A program made the translations under genes and the position numbers. Positions 17,291-25,771 of a DNA stretch of 64,000 nucleotides are shown here, piece after piece. Each line of letters starts with the position of its first letter. Position 1 is the first letter of the stretch. Under the pieces are notes generated by a model. It did no database searches. It was not told the origin of the DNA and saw nothing but the letters and a program-made list of their open reading frames with translations. The stretch comes from an uncultured Litoreibacter sp. Lineage in GTDB: Bacteria > Pseudomonadota > Alphaproteobacteria > Rhodobacterales > Rhodobacteraceae. The stretch is taken from positions 2,356,001 to 2,420,000 of the forward strand of contig NZ_CANMXB010000001.1 of NCBI RefSeq assembly GCF_947501785.1. The letters are read 5' to 3'.

Positions 17291-19063
17291 ATGACAAATG
17301 ACTTAGAAAAGAAGATCAACCCCGATGGGATCGTTGATCAGCTTTATGATATCGCACTCGATCCGGATTCCTTAGGCACATTCGTAGATGCGTGGAACGA
17401 TGCGGGGCTGGATGCACAGGCCGCGCGCCAAACCATTGAATCGATTGATCGTTTTGACACCGCATACCGCGCGCATCTTGATCGGGCCGAAACGTTCTTA
17501 CAGCGAGGGGCCGCCGCCGAGAGCGGTGCTGACCTAACGGCCACGCTGACCCCATTCGACACGCTGGCAGCCTTCATCGTCGATCGTGCCCTACACATCG
17601 TCGCGGCCAACGCTGGTGCAGAACAGGCCTTTGGCATCGAAGAAGGGGCTGCACTGAGCGCGTTGAACCTGCCCGCTGACGCCTTGGATATTGTGCAAGC
17701 CAGTTTGAAGGACGTGTTTCGCAACTCCGACAGCCCGGATCGGCTTTTGAAAATTGAACTGTCCGGCACATCGGCGCCGGCCTTGTTTCAAGTCCGCAAG
17801 TTAGAAGGGTCCACCCAAGACGACAGTGAACATGCGTTGGTTGTGACCACGCGTTACCATTGGCAGGCCGCGCTCGGGCAAACGTTGAAAGAGGTATTTG
17901 ACCTTACAGGAGCGGAACAAGGTGTCGTGCGTGCCTTGGTCGAAGGGTTGGACGCAAAATCCATTTCCGCAGAACGTGGCACCAGTGAAGGCACGGTGCG
18001 CGGGCAGATCAAATCCATCCTCGCCAAGATGAACGCACGCACCCAGTCCGAGGTTATTCGCCTCGTCATATCCTTGCGTGATGTGTCCCAAGGGGTCGAG
18101 CAATCTTCGGACAAATCGGATGAAAGCCCTGTTCTGGTGCCAGCGGATTGGCTGCACGCAGAGGTCTGGAAACCGTTCAAGACGCTGATTTTGCCGGACG
18201 GGCGGCGCATGGATTACCATGACATGGGGCCAATCACAGGGGCACCGGTGCTTTATTCGCACATGGGCTACGGCTTGGCGCGTTGGCACGAACCGATGAT
18301 AAAGCTGGCCTTCACGCAAGGGCTGCGCATCATTTGCCCGATCCGCGCAGGCTATGGCCTCAGTGAGAACATCGACCCGAAAGCCGATGTGCTTGAATCG
18401 ACCCGAGACGACACATTGCACTTGCTGGACCATCTCGGCATCGACAGGCTTCCCTACCTGACCCAAGGCAACGATCTGATATTCGCGGCGGATTTTACGG
18501 TTCACCACCCCGAGAAGGTGAGCGAGATCATTGGTTTGTGCGCGCGGCCCTGCTTAGCTGGTGATCTGCACTACGCGAACATGGGCAAGTGGCACCGCTT
18601 CTTTTTGTCCACGGCCAAGCACGCACCGCACCTGCTGAAGTTCACAACTCGCGCGGCCGTTGTGATGGCGCGCCGCCTCGGCGCTAAAGAAATGTTTCGG
18701 CAGCTGAACAGCAGCTCACCCGCCGATACAGCATTGCTCGAGGATGATGCGCTTTTGCCGGTCTTGATGGCGAATGCCCAATTGATTGTGGGTAAGTCCA
18801 CGAATGTCGCGCAGGCCTACACTCATGAAATCCTCGCGACAGAGGCTGACTGGACGGATCTCATGCAGAACTGTGCACAAACCAAAGTCTGGTTCGTCAA
18901 CGGGGGCCAAGATCCAGCGACAGACATTGCAACCATCGCGGAATACCGCGATTCCTATCCATGGATCGACATTGAAGTGATCCCAGATGCAGGCCAGATG
19001 CTGATCTATCAGCACTACGAATACCTGATCCCAAAAATCGCCACGGCCTCCAGAGAAGCTTGA
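17291..19063 (+). CDS. LuxR-type regulator fused to a degenerate alpha/beta-hydrolase domain
   Basis: A 590-residue protein. Residues about 88-190 look PAS-like (LAAFIVDRALHIVAANAGAE). A LuxR/GerE helix-turn-helix lies at about 203-262 (LTGAEQGVVRALVEG, GTVRGQIKSILAKM). The C-terminal half (about 285-590) has an alpha/beta-hydrolase fold. At the nucleophile elbow the sequence is TQGNDLIFA (about 391-399), with no GxSxG serine. The usual catalytic His region reads DAGQMLIYQH, with Gln in place of the aligned His. The hydrolase fold therefore probably binds a ligand rather than cleaving it, as plant hormone receptors of this fold do (inference). The start is ATG 17291. It is a single gene with no obvious partner. 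Confidence 0.8.
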   Translation: MTNDLEKKINPDGIVDQLYDIALDPDSLGTFVDAWNDAGLDAQAARQTIESIDRFDTAYRAHLDRAETFLQRGAAAESGADLTATLTPFDTLAAFIVDRALHIVAANAGAEQAFGIEEGAALSALNLPADALDIVQASLKDVFRNSDSPDRLLKIELSGTSAPALFQVRKLEGSTQDDSEHALVVTTRYHWQAALGQTLKEVFDLTGAEQGVVRALVEGLDAKSISAERGTSEGTVRGQIKSILAKMNARTQSEVIRLVISLRDVSQGVEQSSDKSDESPVLVPADWLHAEVWKPFKTLILPDGRRMDYHDMGPITGAPVLYSHMGYGLARWHEPMIKLAFTQGLRIICPIRAGYGLSENIDPKADVLESTRDDTLHLLDHLGIDRLPYLTQGNDLIFAADFTVHHPEKVSEIIGLCARPCLAGDLHYANMGKWHRFFLSTAKHAPHLLKFTTRAAVVMARRLGAKEMFRQLNSSSPADTALLEDDALLPVLMANAQLIVGKSTNVAQAYTHEILATEADWTDLMQNCAQTKVWFVNGGQDPATDIATIAEYRDSYPWIDIEVIPDAGQMLIYQHYEYLIPKIATASREA

Positions 19064-19532
19064 AGGCATACGGCGGAAAGTACGGAAAACGATACGTCGC
19101 CTCTCTCTTGTTGACGGGACGTTGTTGGAGAACGGCAAACGTTCTCGCATAATTGGAAAGCAGTCCAAACGTATGGGCGTCACTTCTAGCGCAAAGCCAA
19201 GGTAGGCTTAGAAGAAATGCGCCCTTTCCGAGAAACCGCAGCAAATCTCCACATTCCGCCCGCAGTGCATTTTGCCACCAGTGCGGTTCTTGAAGAGCGG
19301 CCATTGGCGATGAAGCTGGCAAATGTAACTATGTCCGCCAAGCCGACCTTGTTGGACCTTAGGCAGTCGTAAGCGCCTGACTGAAACGATCAGATGTCCG
19401 ATTTGAGCCCAATTTGTCAAAATGCTGCACTCCGCCCCAACGGCTGCTTTCCAGTATTCTCCAAAGTTCCAATCGTCTGAAGTGCCGAATAATTGCATTG
19501 ACTCATAGCTCTCTAACTATGTAATTTGAGCT
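19064..19532. other. Gene-free stretch carrying a direct-repeat copy
   Basis: No gene is seen. It contains the left copy of a 72-bp direct repeat (19343-19414), then the probable promoter region of the arsR-type gene, whose immediate upstream is rich in CATAGCTCTCTAACTATG-like inverted half-sites at about 19504-19520. Confidence 0.5.
19343..19414 (+). repeat. 72-bp direct repeat, left copy
   Basis: It runs from CCGACCTTGTTGGACCTTAG to GATTTGAGCCCAATT and matches 22432-22503 in the same orientation at 70 of 72 positions. The two copies enclose the ArsR-hydrolase-BKACE-SDR cassette. Confidence 0.9.
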
Positions 19533-19838
19533 ATGACCGATCGACTCGAACAATCCAAGGCACTCGCAAGCGATGTCCGGCTCTCCATCCTAAGCTGGCT
19601 GGCAGAACCTGATACTCATTTTTCGCATCAGATCACGGGCAAGCCGTCTGAAATCGGAGTTTGCGTCACGCTGCTGACCGAAAAGCTCGACATGGCGCAG
19701 CCGACCGTGAGCCGTCATCTGGAGCTGCTGCGTCGTGCCGGATTTTTGACTGTCAGCAAGATTGGGCGTTGGTCGTTTTTCCAGCGCGATGAGGCTGCCG
19801 TCGCGGATTTTAAGGCGTGGATCAATGACAATCTTTGA
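19533..19838 (+). CDS. ArsR-family helix-turn-helix regulator
   Basis: A 101-residue winged-helix protein. Recognition-helix sequence KLDMAQPTVSRHLELLRRAGF follows a typical ArsR N-terminus (ASDVRLSILSWLAE). No cysteine pair for metal sensing is seen in the usual alpha-3 position (only Cys at about 43), so it is more likely to sense an organic or redox signal than a metal. Its last 14 bases overlap the hydrolase gene start, which implies that it regulates the cassette it heads. Confidence 0.83.
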   Translation: MTDRLEQSKALASDVRLSILSWLAEPDTHFSHQITGKPSEIGVCVTLLTEKLDMAQPTVSRHLELLRRAGFLTVSKIGRWSFFQRDEAAVADFKAWINDNL

Positions 19839-20742
19839 AGAGGCCGATGCAAGACTACTGCCGGGTTTTGAGCGGCGCTGGATAGGGACGGCTCACGGCA
19901 AAGTGCTTGCCGTGGTCGGCGGGACCGGGCCTGCGCTACTTATGCTGCATGGCGATCCGCAGACGCATCTGTGCTGGCACCAGATTGCTCCAAAGCTGAC
20001 TGACCGCTTCACGGTGGTCCTGACCGATATCCGGGGGCGCGGCGAAACACATAAGCCTGGTCACGATCCCGAACAGAGTGCTTACACGAAGCGCGCTATG
20101 GCAGCCGAACAACTGGAGGTCATGTACAACCTCGGCCACAACAAGTTTGCCCTCGTTGCTCATGACCGGGGAGCCCGGGTGGCCCGACGTTTGGCGCTAG
20201 ATCACCCCAAGGCCGTTACCCAACTGGCCGTGATGGACATCATTCCAGCCCTCGACTTTTACGAATGCTCCAACGCGCAGATCGCCCAAGATTATTTCTA
20301 CTTCTCGTTCTTGACGCAGGATCACCCGGTACCGGAGACCCTTATTGCCGGAGACCCCGAGGCGTTTCTAAAGCTTATCTTGATGGGGTTGTCCGATAAC
20401 GCAGTGAACTACGACGCGCTCGCCTTGCAGGCCTACTTACAAGCAAATACGACACCGGAAGCTATCACCGCGATGTGCGAGTGCTTCCGTGCAGGCTTTC
20501 ACATTGATCGGCGTCATGATCAGACAGACCGGGAGGCCGGAAAAAAGATCGCCTGCCCGACCCTCGTGATGTGGGGGGAGTATGGCGTCGTCGGAAAACA
20601 CTTCGATGTTGAGCGTATCTGGCGCGGGTGGTGCGAGCTGCCTGAATTTGCGCCTATGCCTTCCGGGCATTTCATCCCCGAAGAAGCTCCCGAAAACGCG
20701 CTCGCGGCGTTGAACGGGTTCCTTTCCGCTAAAGCATTATGA
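19825..20742 (+). CDS. Alpha/beta-hydrolase, haloacetate (fluoroacetate) dehalogenase-like
   Basis: A 305-residue protein. The oxyanion region is LHGDPQTHLCWHQIAP, and the nucleophile elbow is VAHDRGARVARRLA, with Asp rather than Ser. That is the pattern of haloacetate dehalogenases and some epoxide hydrolases. The catalytic His is in SGHFIPEEAPE. Such enzymes attack C-halogen or epoxide carbons through an ester intermediate. In this cassette the substrate is unknown; dehalogenation is possible but not proven by motif alone. The gene overlaps the ArsR gene by 14 bases and is followed directly by the BKACE gene. Confidence 0.8.
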   Translation: MTIFEEADARLLPGFERRWIGTAHGKVLAVVGGTGPALLMLHGDPQTHLCWHQIAPKLTDRFTVVLTDIRGRGETHKPGHDPEQSAYTKRAMAAEQLEVMYNLGHNKFALVAHDRGARVARRLALDHPKAVTQLAVMDIIPALDFYECSNAQIAQDYFYFSFLTQDHPVPETLIAGDPEAFLKLILMGLSDNAVNYDALALQAYLQANTTPEAITAMCECFRAGFHIDRRHDQTDREAGKKIACPTLVMWGEYGVVGKHFDVERIWRGWCELPEFAPMPSGHFIPEEAPENALAALNGFLSAKAL

Positions 20743-20749
20743 GGCCCGT

Positions 20750-21634
20750 GTGTCAAAAACCTTTATCACCTGCGCGATCACGGGGGCCGGAGACGGGCCT
20801 AAGCGAAGCCCGCTGGTACCGGTCACACCCGAAGAGATCGCGGACTCTGCGCTTGCGGCCGCCATAGCAGGGGCCGCGATTGTCCACCTGCATGTTCGCG
20901 ACCCTGACACCGGTGAAGGCTCACGCGACAATGACCTGTATCGACAGGTTGTGGAAAGGATCAGGGATCGAAACCGTGATGTAATCATCAATCTCACGGC
21001 CGGGATGGGAGGCGATGCCGTGTTCGGAGGCGATGACCCGCTGCCATTGCAGAACGGCACTGACCTGATCGGCCCTACCGAACGACTGTCCCATGTCAAA
21101 AAACTGCGCCCGGATATCTGCACACTCGATTGTGGTTCCTACAACGTGGGCGATGGCAATCTCGTCTATGTCAGTACGTCCGACTATATCCGGGTCGGGG
21201 CAAAACGGATCAGGCAGCTTGGGGTTCGGCCCGAACTTGAGGTCTTTGATCTGGGGCACCTGCGATATTCCCTGAAGCTCCTGAGGGACGGCGTGTTCGA
21301 TGCACCGACAATGATCCAGTTCTGTTTGGGTGTTCCCTATGGTGCGCCCGCCGACACTGCTGCCATGAAAATGATGGCGGACATGGTGCGAGAGCACGAT
21401 GTGATCTGGTCCGCCTTTGGTGTCGGCCGCGATCAGTTGCGGATGGTAGCGCAGGCTGTTTTGCTCGGCGGACATGTCCGTGTCGGTCTCGAAGACAACC
21501 TCTATCTCAAACGCGGCGTCCCTGCGCGCAACGAACAACTGGTCACTAAGGCTGCCGAGATTATCGATACGCTTGGTGGTGCGGTGATGTCACCGGAAGA
21601 GACACGCGACCTTCTAAGAATGGAACGGTCTTGA
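20750..21634 (+). CDS. BKACE-family (DUF849) beta-keto acid cleavage enzyme
   Basis: A 294-residue TIM-barrel protein. Metal ligands are visible in IVHLHVRDPDTGEGS (His46, His48), and the C-terminal active-site stretch GLEDNLYL is present. BKACE enzymes condense a beta-keto acid with acetyl-CoA to give a CoA ester plus acetoacetate; known substrates include 3-keto-5-aminohexanoate and dehydrocarnitine. The start codon is GTG at 20750, eight bases after the hydrolase stop. The next gene, an SDR, may oxidise the hydroxy acid that feeds this step. No carnitine genes are nearby, so the substrate remains open. Confidence 0.85.
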   Translation: MSKTFITCAITGAGDGPKRSPLVPVTPEEIADSALAAAIAGAAIVHLHVRDPDTGEGSRDNDLYRQVVERIRDRNRDVIINLTAGMGGDAVFGGDDPLPLQNGTDLIGPTERLSHVKKLRPDICTLDCGSYNVGDGNLVYVSTSDYIRVGAKRIRQLGVRPELEVFDLGHLRYSLKLLRDGVFDAPTMIQFCLGVPYGAPADTAAMKMMADMVREHDVIWSAFGVGRDQLRMVAQAVLLGGHVRVGLEDNLYLKRGVPARNEQLVTKAAEIIDTLGGAVMSPEETRDLLRMERS

Positions 21635-22386
21635 AGCGGCGGTTGATTATATCGGCAGGCGCAAATGGGATTGGCCTTGCCATTGCTCGCCATTTTGCCG
21701 CCAACGGAGCGTCAGTCGCAATCTGCGACGTTGATGAGGAGGCGATCGCGGCGGTCGCTGCCGAATTTGATCTCGCCACGGTCTGTGATGTTACGGACGC
21801 AGACGTAATGGACAACTTTGTAAAAAATGCTGTTTCGCGTCTAAGTGGTGTTACCACTGTCATTGCCAACGCGGGAACTGCAGGCCCAACGTCAAACCTT
21901 GAGGATATCGACCCTGACGACTGGTCCCGCACAATCGCTGTGAACTTGACTGGGCAATATACGCTGTTGAAATCCACCATTCCTCATTTGAAGGCGCAAG
22001 GCGCTGGTGCGGTGATCTTAATGTCATCCGCCGCCGGTCGGCTGGGACTGCCGATGCGAAGTCCCTACGCGGCAGCGAAATGGGGTGTCATTGGATTGAA
22101 AGAAACGCTGGCGATGGAGCTGGGACCACACGGCATTAGCGTAAATGCGATCCTGCCGGGCTCGGTAACTGGCCCTCGCATGGATGCGGTTTTGACTGCA
22201 AAGGCGAAAGCCACAAACATCTCTCTTGAAGAAGCCCGTCTAGCTGAAGTTGCGAATGCCTCGATGTGCCGCATGATCGACCCACAGGAGATCGCTGAAC
22301 TGGCGTGGTTCCTTGCCTCCCCGGCTGCCCGCTCGGTTTCGGGCCAGTCGGTCGGGTTGTGTGGTAACTTTGAGACCCTGCGATAG
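21631..22386 (+). CDS. Short-chain dehydrogenase/reductase (SDR)
   Basis: A 251-residue Rossmann-fold oxidoreductase. The coenzyme loop is SAGANGIG (normally TGxxxGIG), NAG follows in VIANAGTAG, and the catalytic Ser, Tyr and Lys are in ILMSSAAG and SPYAAAKWG. Asp in ICDVDEE after beta-2 suggests NAD preference. The start is TTG, overlapping the BKACE stop (TTGA), which implies coupled translation. It probably forms the beta-keto substrate of the BKACE enzyme or acts on its product (inference). Confidence 0.83.
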   Translation: MKRRLIISAGANGIGLAIARHFAANGASVAICDVDEEAIAAVAAEFDLATVCDVTDADVMDNFVKNAVSRLSGVTTVIANAGTAGPTSNLEDIDPDDWSRTIAVNLTGQYTLLKSTIPHLKAQGAGAVILMSSAAGRLGLPMRSPYAAAKWGVIGLKETLAMELGPHGISVNAILPGSVTGPRMDAVLTAKAKATNISLEEARLAEVANASMCRMIDPQEIAELAWFLASPAARSVSGQSVGLCGNFETLR

Positions 22387-22431
22387 CGGACGTTCAAGTG
22401 AATTATTCGAGCGGCAGCAAAGTCCGCGATC

Positions 22432-22503
22432 CCGACCTTGTTGGACGTTAGGCAGTCGTAAACGCCTGACTGAAACGATCAGATGTCCGATTTGAGCCCA
22501 ATT
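22432..22503 (+). repeat. 72-bp direct repeat, right copy
   Basis: It matches 19343-19414 at 70 of 72 positions in the same orientation. It begins 45 bases after the SDR stop. Beyond the right edge the two flanks diverge quickly. A more distant, inverted relative may lie near 41768-41815. Confidence 0.9.
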
Positions 22504-22666
22504 CGGCCAATTCTGCGCGAGCAACGAATGTCCAAAACTGCAGGAATGGTAGCATTTGCGACGACTTCTGCCGCAGTCCGCAAGCAGGAGACAAGCCCTG
22601 TACAAGGCTTTCAACAGAACTACGGTCTACGCTCGTACAAACCTTACTTTCTTCCATGAAACGTTG

Positions 22667-22697
22667 TTGACATGGAGTTACTCCAAGTCGGTACATG
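22667..22697 (+). promoter_or_regulatory. MerR-type promoter with operator dyad in a 19-bp spacer
   Basis: A -35 box TTGACA (22667-22672) and a -10-like TACATG (22692-22697) are 19 bp apart. A near-perfect dyad, ACATGGAGTTACTCCAAGT, lies between them. The long spacer plus central dyad is the layout recognised by MerR-family activators. It stands 30 bases before the SnoaL-like gene, which is followed directly by a MerR gene. Confidence 0.75.
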
Positions 22698-22726
22698 TTT
22701 GGCCCTGTTGATCCAGGAGTGAATTC

Positions 22727-23140
22727 ATGTCCGAAAGAATACGCAATTTTCTGTCCAGCCTTGCTAATCTTGACCAAGCAAAAAAACTGGTGACCCCCGA
22801 CGTCCGCTTCATTGCTGTCCGCGAGCAATCCTACGATGCTCTCTCCGTTTACGGCACCTTTGAGGGATACGATGGATTGGTAGAGTTCGTTTCGGGTTTG
22901 CGCGCGCACTTTGACACGCAACAGTTCCATATTGATGCCTCGCTGGAGAGCGAAGAATTGGGGTATGCGTCGGGACGCTTCGAGCATCGCATTCGCACGA
23001 CAGGGAGACCATTTGTAAGCCATTGGGCTGTAATGTGTGAATTTCGCGACGGAAAAATCGCGCTCTACCGCTTTTACGAAGACAACGCCGCTTTGGAAGA
23101 AGCCATGGGCAGCCGGACTGAATGCAAGGAAGAAATTTGA
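22727..23140 (+). CDS. SnoaL-like / NTF2-fold protein
   Basis: A 137-residue protein with the alpha+beta cone of the NTF2/SnoaL superfamily: an N-terminal helix (RIRNFLSSLANLDQAKKL), FEGYDGLVEFVSGL, and the strand HWAVMCEFRDGKIALYRFYED typical of these folds. Members are small-molecule enzymes or binding proteins with varied activities. It is the first gene of a two-gene operon whose MerR regulator is encoded immediately after (start at 23141). It is therefore probably the response gene induced by the signal MerR senses. The specific function is unknown. Confidence 0.75.
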   Translation: MSERIRNFLSSLANLDQAKKLVTPDVRFIAVREQSYDALSVYGTFEGYDGLVEFVSGLRAHFDTQQFHIDASLESEELGYASGRFEHRIRTTGRPFVSHWAVMCEFRDGKIALYRFYEDNAALEEAMGSRTECKEEI

Positions 23141-23491
23141 ATGAAGATTGCCGAGGCAACAGCAGAAAGCGGATTGAACGCCGACACGATTCGCTTTTAT
23201 GAGCGGCAAGGATTATTGGACAGAATCAAGCGTGGTCCGGATGGACACAGGGCCTTTTCCCCGAAAGATCTGCGATGGCTCAAGCTGTTTGAAAGGTTGC
23301 GCTCGACCGGCATGCCACTTGCTGAAATGAAGCGCTTCGCCGAGCTTGCGAGGGAAGGCGACCAAACGCGCGCTCTGCGCTTAGAGATGCTCAAACAGCA
23401 TCTGGTCAGACTGAACGACATGCAACAGCGCATTGATAATTGCCGTGCACTGATAGATGCAAAAATCTCAATCTATTCGGGTTTGGAATAA
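23141..23491 (+). CDS. MerR-family transcriptional regulator
   Basis: A 116-residue regulator with the N-terminal winged HTH (IAEATAESGLNADTIRFYERQGLL), then HRAFSPKDLRWLKLFERLRSTG and a dimerisation coiled coil. No metal-binding Cys motif is seen at the C-terminus, so it resembles the AdhR/NmlR-like or stress-type MerR proteins rather than metal sensors. It begins directly after the SnoaL-like gene and probably controls the 19-bp-spacer promoter upstream of that gene, and so its own synthesis. Confidence 0.85.
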   Translation: MKIAEATAESGLNADTIRFYERQGLLDRIKRGPDGHRAFSPKDLRWLKLFERLRSTGMPLAEMKRFAELAREGDQTRALRLEMLKQHLVRLNDMQQRIDNCRALIDAKISIYSGLE

Positions 23492-23657
23492 CTGGCGGAC
23501 TTTAAACTCAACACAAGTCTTGCCATTGTCGGATGATGCGGCAACTTGCTTGCGCCTGACAGCCTGGCGCTAAGCAGCCATTCGCGCAGGTGTAGCAAAA
23601 GTTCATTTCGTCCCGCCATGCAGTCATCCTATTTGCTGAAATGCTGCGCTCGTGGGT

Positions 23658-23724
23658 CAATGTCCGCTAAGCGGGCTGCGGATGCAGCATGGCCGAGGGT
23701 TGATCAACGGCAGCTCTGGGCCGA
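23658..23724 (+). repeat. Dispersed two-hairpin intergenic element, copy 2
   Basis: TGTCCGCTAAGCGGGCTGC is followed by GGATGCAGCATGG and CAACGGCAGCTCTGGGCCG. It lies between the convergent merR and azoreductase genes. Confidence 0.65.
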
Positions 23725-23737
23725 GCTGGACAAGCGC

Positions 23738-24328
23738 CTAAAACAAGGCGTCGATTTGCGTGGTGATCCGGCTATCCAAAGACGCCGGATCCACCACGGT
23801 CATGTCCGCCGCGATGACATGCGCGTCCGTAATGCCCAAGAACCTAAGTACGTGAACCAAGTAAGGCGATACGAAATCCATGTCCCCCATCACAGGGGTT
23901 TCGCCTGTCGCAACAACAATATACGCAGTTTTGCCAGTAGCGAGCCCCACATAGGTTTGGTCCGGGTCCGGGCGGAATGTTACGCCAGGGCGCGCCACGT
24001 GATCGACCCACGCCTTCAGCGCGGCAGGTAGGCCAAAGTTATACATCGAGGCCGAGATGACCAGAATGTCAGCATCGAGAAGCTCTTGTGCCAGCGCATC
24101 AGACGTCGCCAATGTTGCGTGTTGATCAGCGGTGCGTGCATCGGCTGGAGTGAAGCTCGCCCCGACCCAGTTTTCGGTCAAAAACGCGGCCTCATCACTT
24201 GCCGCGCGGGTGGTGACGGTGAGTGTATCGTGTATCCCTTGCAGGCGTTCGATGACCAAGTGGCCACCCGTGAGGGACGAAGAGCCATTTTGGCGCACGC
24301 TAGACGTCACGTGAAGAACAGAGGTCAT
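23738..24328 (-). CDS. azoR: FMN-dependent NADH-azoreductase / quinone reductase
   Basis: A 196-residue flavodoxin-fold protein. The FMN-phosphate loop region is HVTSSVRQNGSSS, and the AzoR hallmark ISASMYNFGLPAALKAWVDHV is clear. It reduces quinones and azo compounds by two electrons and protects against electrophiles. The start at ATG 24328 is supported by GGAATT upstream; the longer frame runs inside the rhodanese gene. It is the last gene of a four-gene leftward operon with SnoaL-like, phosphatase and rhodanese genes. Confidence 0.82.
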   Translation of the reverse strand: MTSVLHVTSSVRQNGSSSLTGGHLVIERLQGIHDTLTVTTRAASDEAAFLTENWVGASFTPADARTADQHATLATSDALAQELLDADILVISASMYNFGLPAALKAWVDHVARPGVTFRPDPDQTYVGLATGKTAYIVVATGETPVMGDMDFVSPYLVHVLRFLGITDAHVIAADMTVVDPASLDSRITTQIDALF

Positions 24329-24356
24329 GGGCAATTCCAATTCTGAAAGATGTTTG

Positions 24357-25199
24357 TCAGGAGCCGTGCGACTGCGCGACAGGGCGGTCCGGGTCCTGTT
24401 TCCAAACAGCAAAAGACCCGTCGAACAGTATGCCTGTCTTTTTGATTTTCGCGAGCGCCAAGAGGACAACCGTGGCGGCGTACCCAGATCCACAAGACGC
24501 GATCAGTGGCTTTGAGGCCCAATCAGGTGCGCGTTCATCCAAGACCGCTACGATCGTGTCGGCATCCAGAAATGTGCCGCTATCCGGATCAAGCACTGCG
24601 CCGAACGGAACATTCAATGCACCCGGAATATGGCCAGTACGTGGGTCATCCGCGTTTCCCGCGTAGTTTGCGGCCCCGCGGGCGTCGATGACACAGGCGT
24701 CGTCTTGAAGCGTAAGAAATGCCTCCAAATCAAGCTTAAGGCCGGGCACATGTTTGGGGACGAAGCTGCCTGTTTTGGGCATGGCCGACGCCGTCGAAAC
24801 TTGCATCCGCCGGTTTTTCCAATGGGTCCAACCGCCATCTAGAACTTGCACGTTGTCAAAGCCCCAATGCCGCATGGCGAGCCAAATCCGGCCCGCATGC
24901 ATGTGCGAAGACGCATCATAAAGCACGACAAGGTCGCCCTCATTGATACCAAGCGCCGCAAAGGACGCGCGCGCCTCTGCTTCATCCGCGATAGGCGCCA
25001 AACCGGGTGCCACATTCTGCGCGATGAAATGCCGGGTCCAATCCAGAAAGACGGCTCCGGGGATGTGTCCCGCATCATAGTCGTCCGGCAAGGCCCGCGC
25101 AGGCGATGCCCAAGTGCCGCGCACGTCGAAGACCTTCACGTTTGGTGCATCAATGACGGTGTTCAAGTCGTCTGCAGATATCAAGGGGCCTTGCGTCAT
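24357..25199 (-). CDS. Two-domain rhodanese / 3-mercaptopyruvate sulfurtransferase
   Basis: A 280-residue tandem rhodanese. The N-terminal domain (about 5-130; FDVRGTW, HIPGAV) has Asp-Ala-Ser-Ser in place of the active Cys. The C-terminal domain carries Cys236 in the loop CGSGYAA, the pattern of thiosulfate or mercaptopyruvate sulfurtransferases. It moves sulfane sulfur between thiols, probably in the cytosol. Its ATG overlaps the stop of the phosphatase-like gene (ATGA). A sulfite dehydrogenase lies 3 kb away, which fits a role in sulfur handling. Confidence 0.85.
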   Translation of the reverse strand: MTQGPLISADDLNTVIDAPNVKVFDVRGTWASPARALPDDYDAGHIPGAVFLDWTRHFIAQNVAPGLAPIADEAEARASFAALGINEGDLVVLYDASSHMHAGRIWLAMRHWGFDNVQVLDGGWTHWKNRRMQVSTASAMPKTGSFVPKHVPGLKLDLEAFLTLQDDACVIDARGAANYAGNADDPRTGHIPGALNVPFGAVLDPDSGTFLDADTIVAVLDERAPDWASKPLIASCGSGYAATVVLLALAKIKKTGILFDGSFAVWKQDPDRPVAQSHGS

Positions 25200-25738
25200 T
25201 GTTCAGCCCCCGCGATGTTGTCTGCAAGATAGTCCTGCCAAACCGTGTCACGGGCAAAGTCATAGCCTGCAACGTCTCTCCAGATAGTTTCCAGCTGTTC
25301 AAGCTCGGCGGCTTGAATATCAGGCGCTCGAATAACCCGATGCGCCGCCACAAGGGCAGACGCACGCGCATTCGCCCAGCAATGGACAAGAACCTTACGA
25401 TCACCAACACGGTCCATCGCATTCAGAAAGGTCTGAAATTCCTCTGCCTTGGGATCGCGCCAGCTAACCGGAACATGGATGTATTCAACACCTTGAGCCG
25501 CCAGAATTTCCCCTTCTTCGGGGTTGTAGATGCCTTCAGATTCTGGGACGAGGTTGATCACAACTTCGATGCCATCGTCTGCAGCTTCGGCCAATTGTGA
25601 GGCACTGGGCTGGCCAGACGTCAGAACCGTTGGCTCAAACTGATAGAAATTGCGGGCCTCAGTGATGTCTGCGAGTGCGGGCGTCATCGCCAGTGTTGTC
25701 ATGATGATCGCAACGGCTGTGATCTTGCGGAATGCCAT
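25196..25738 (-). CDS. Secreted DSP-PTPase-like / Blh-type phosphatase fold protein with Cx4R site
   Basis: A 180-residue exported protein (signal peptide ending PALADI). The active-site loop is VLVHCWANARAS with Cys120 and Arg125, so Cx4R rather than the usual Cx5R of tyrosine phosphatases. The shortened loop is typical of the DUF442 domain of Blh proteins, which act in sulfide oxidation. This protein may therefore handle persulfides rather than phosphate esters (inference). It is exported, while the overlapping rhodanese gene product is predicted cytosolic. Confidence 0.72.
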   Translation of the reverse strand: MAFRKITAVAIIMTTLAMTPALADITEARNFYQFEPTVLTSGQPSASQLAEAADDGIEVVINLVPESEGIYNPEEGEILAAQGVEYIHVPVSWRDPKAEEFQTFLNAMDRVGDRKVLVHCWANARASALVAAHRVIRAPDIQAAELEQLETIWRDVAGYDFARDTVWQDYLADNIAGAEQ

Positions 25739-25771
25739 GTCTGTATCTCCTATAGAATTGAGCGTTCGGCC

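Noticed and set aside
19825..20742. Naming the hydrolase a proven fluoroacetate dehalogenase
   Set aside because: The Asp nucleophile and HDRGAR motif are shared with epoxide hydrolases and uncharacterised relatives, so only 'like' is justified.
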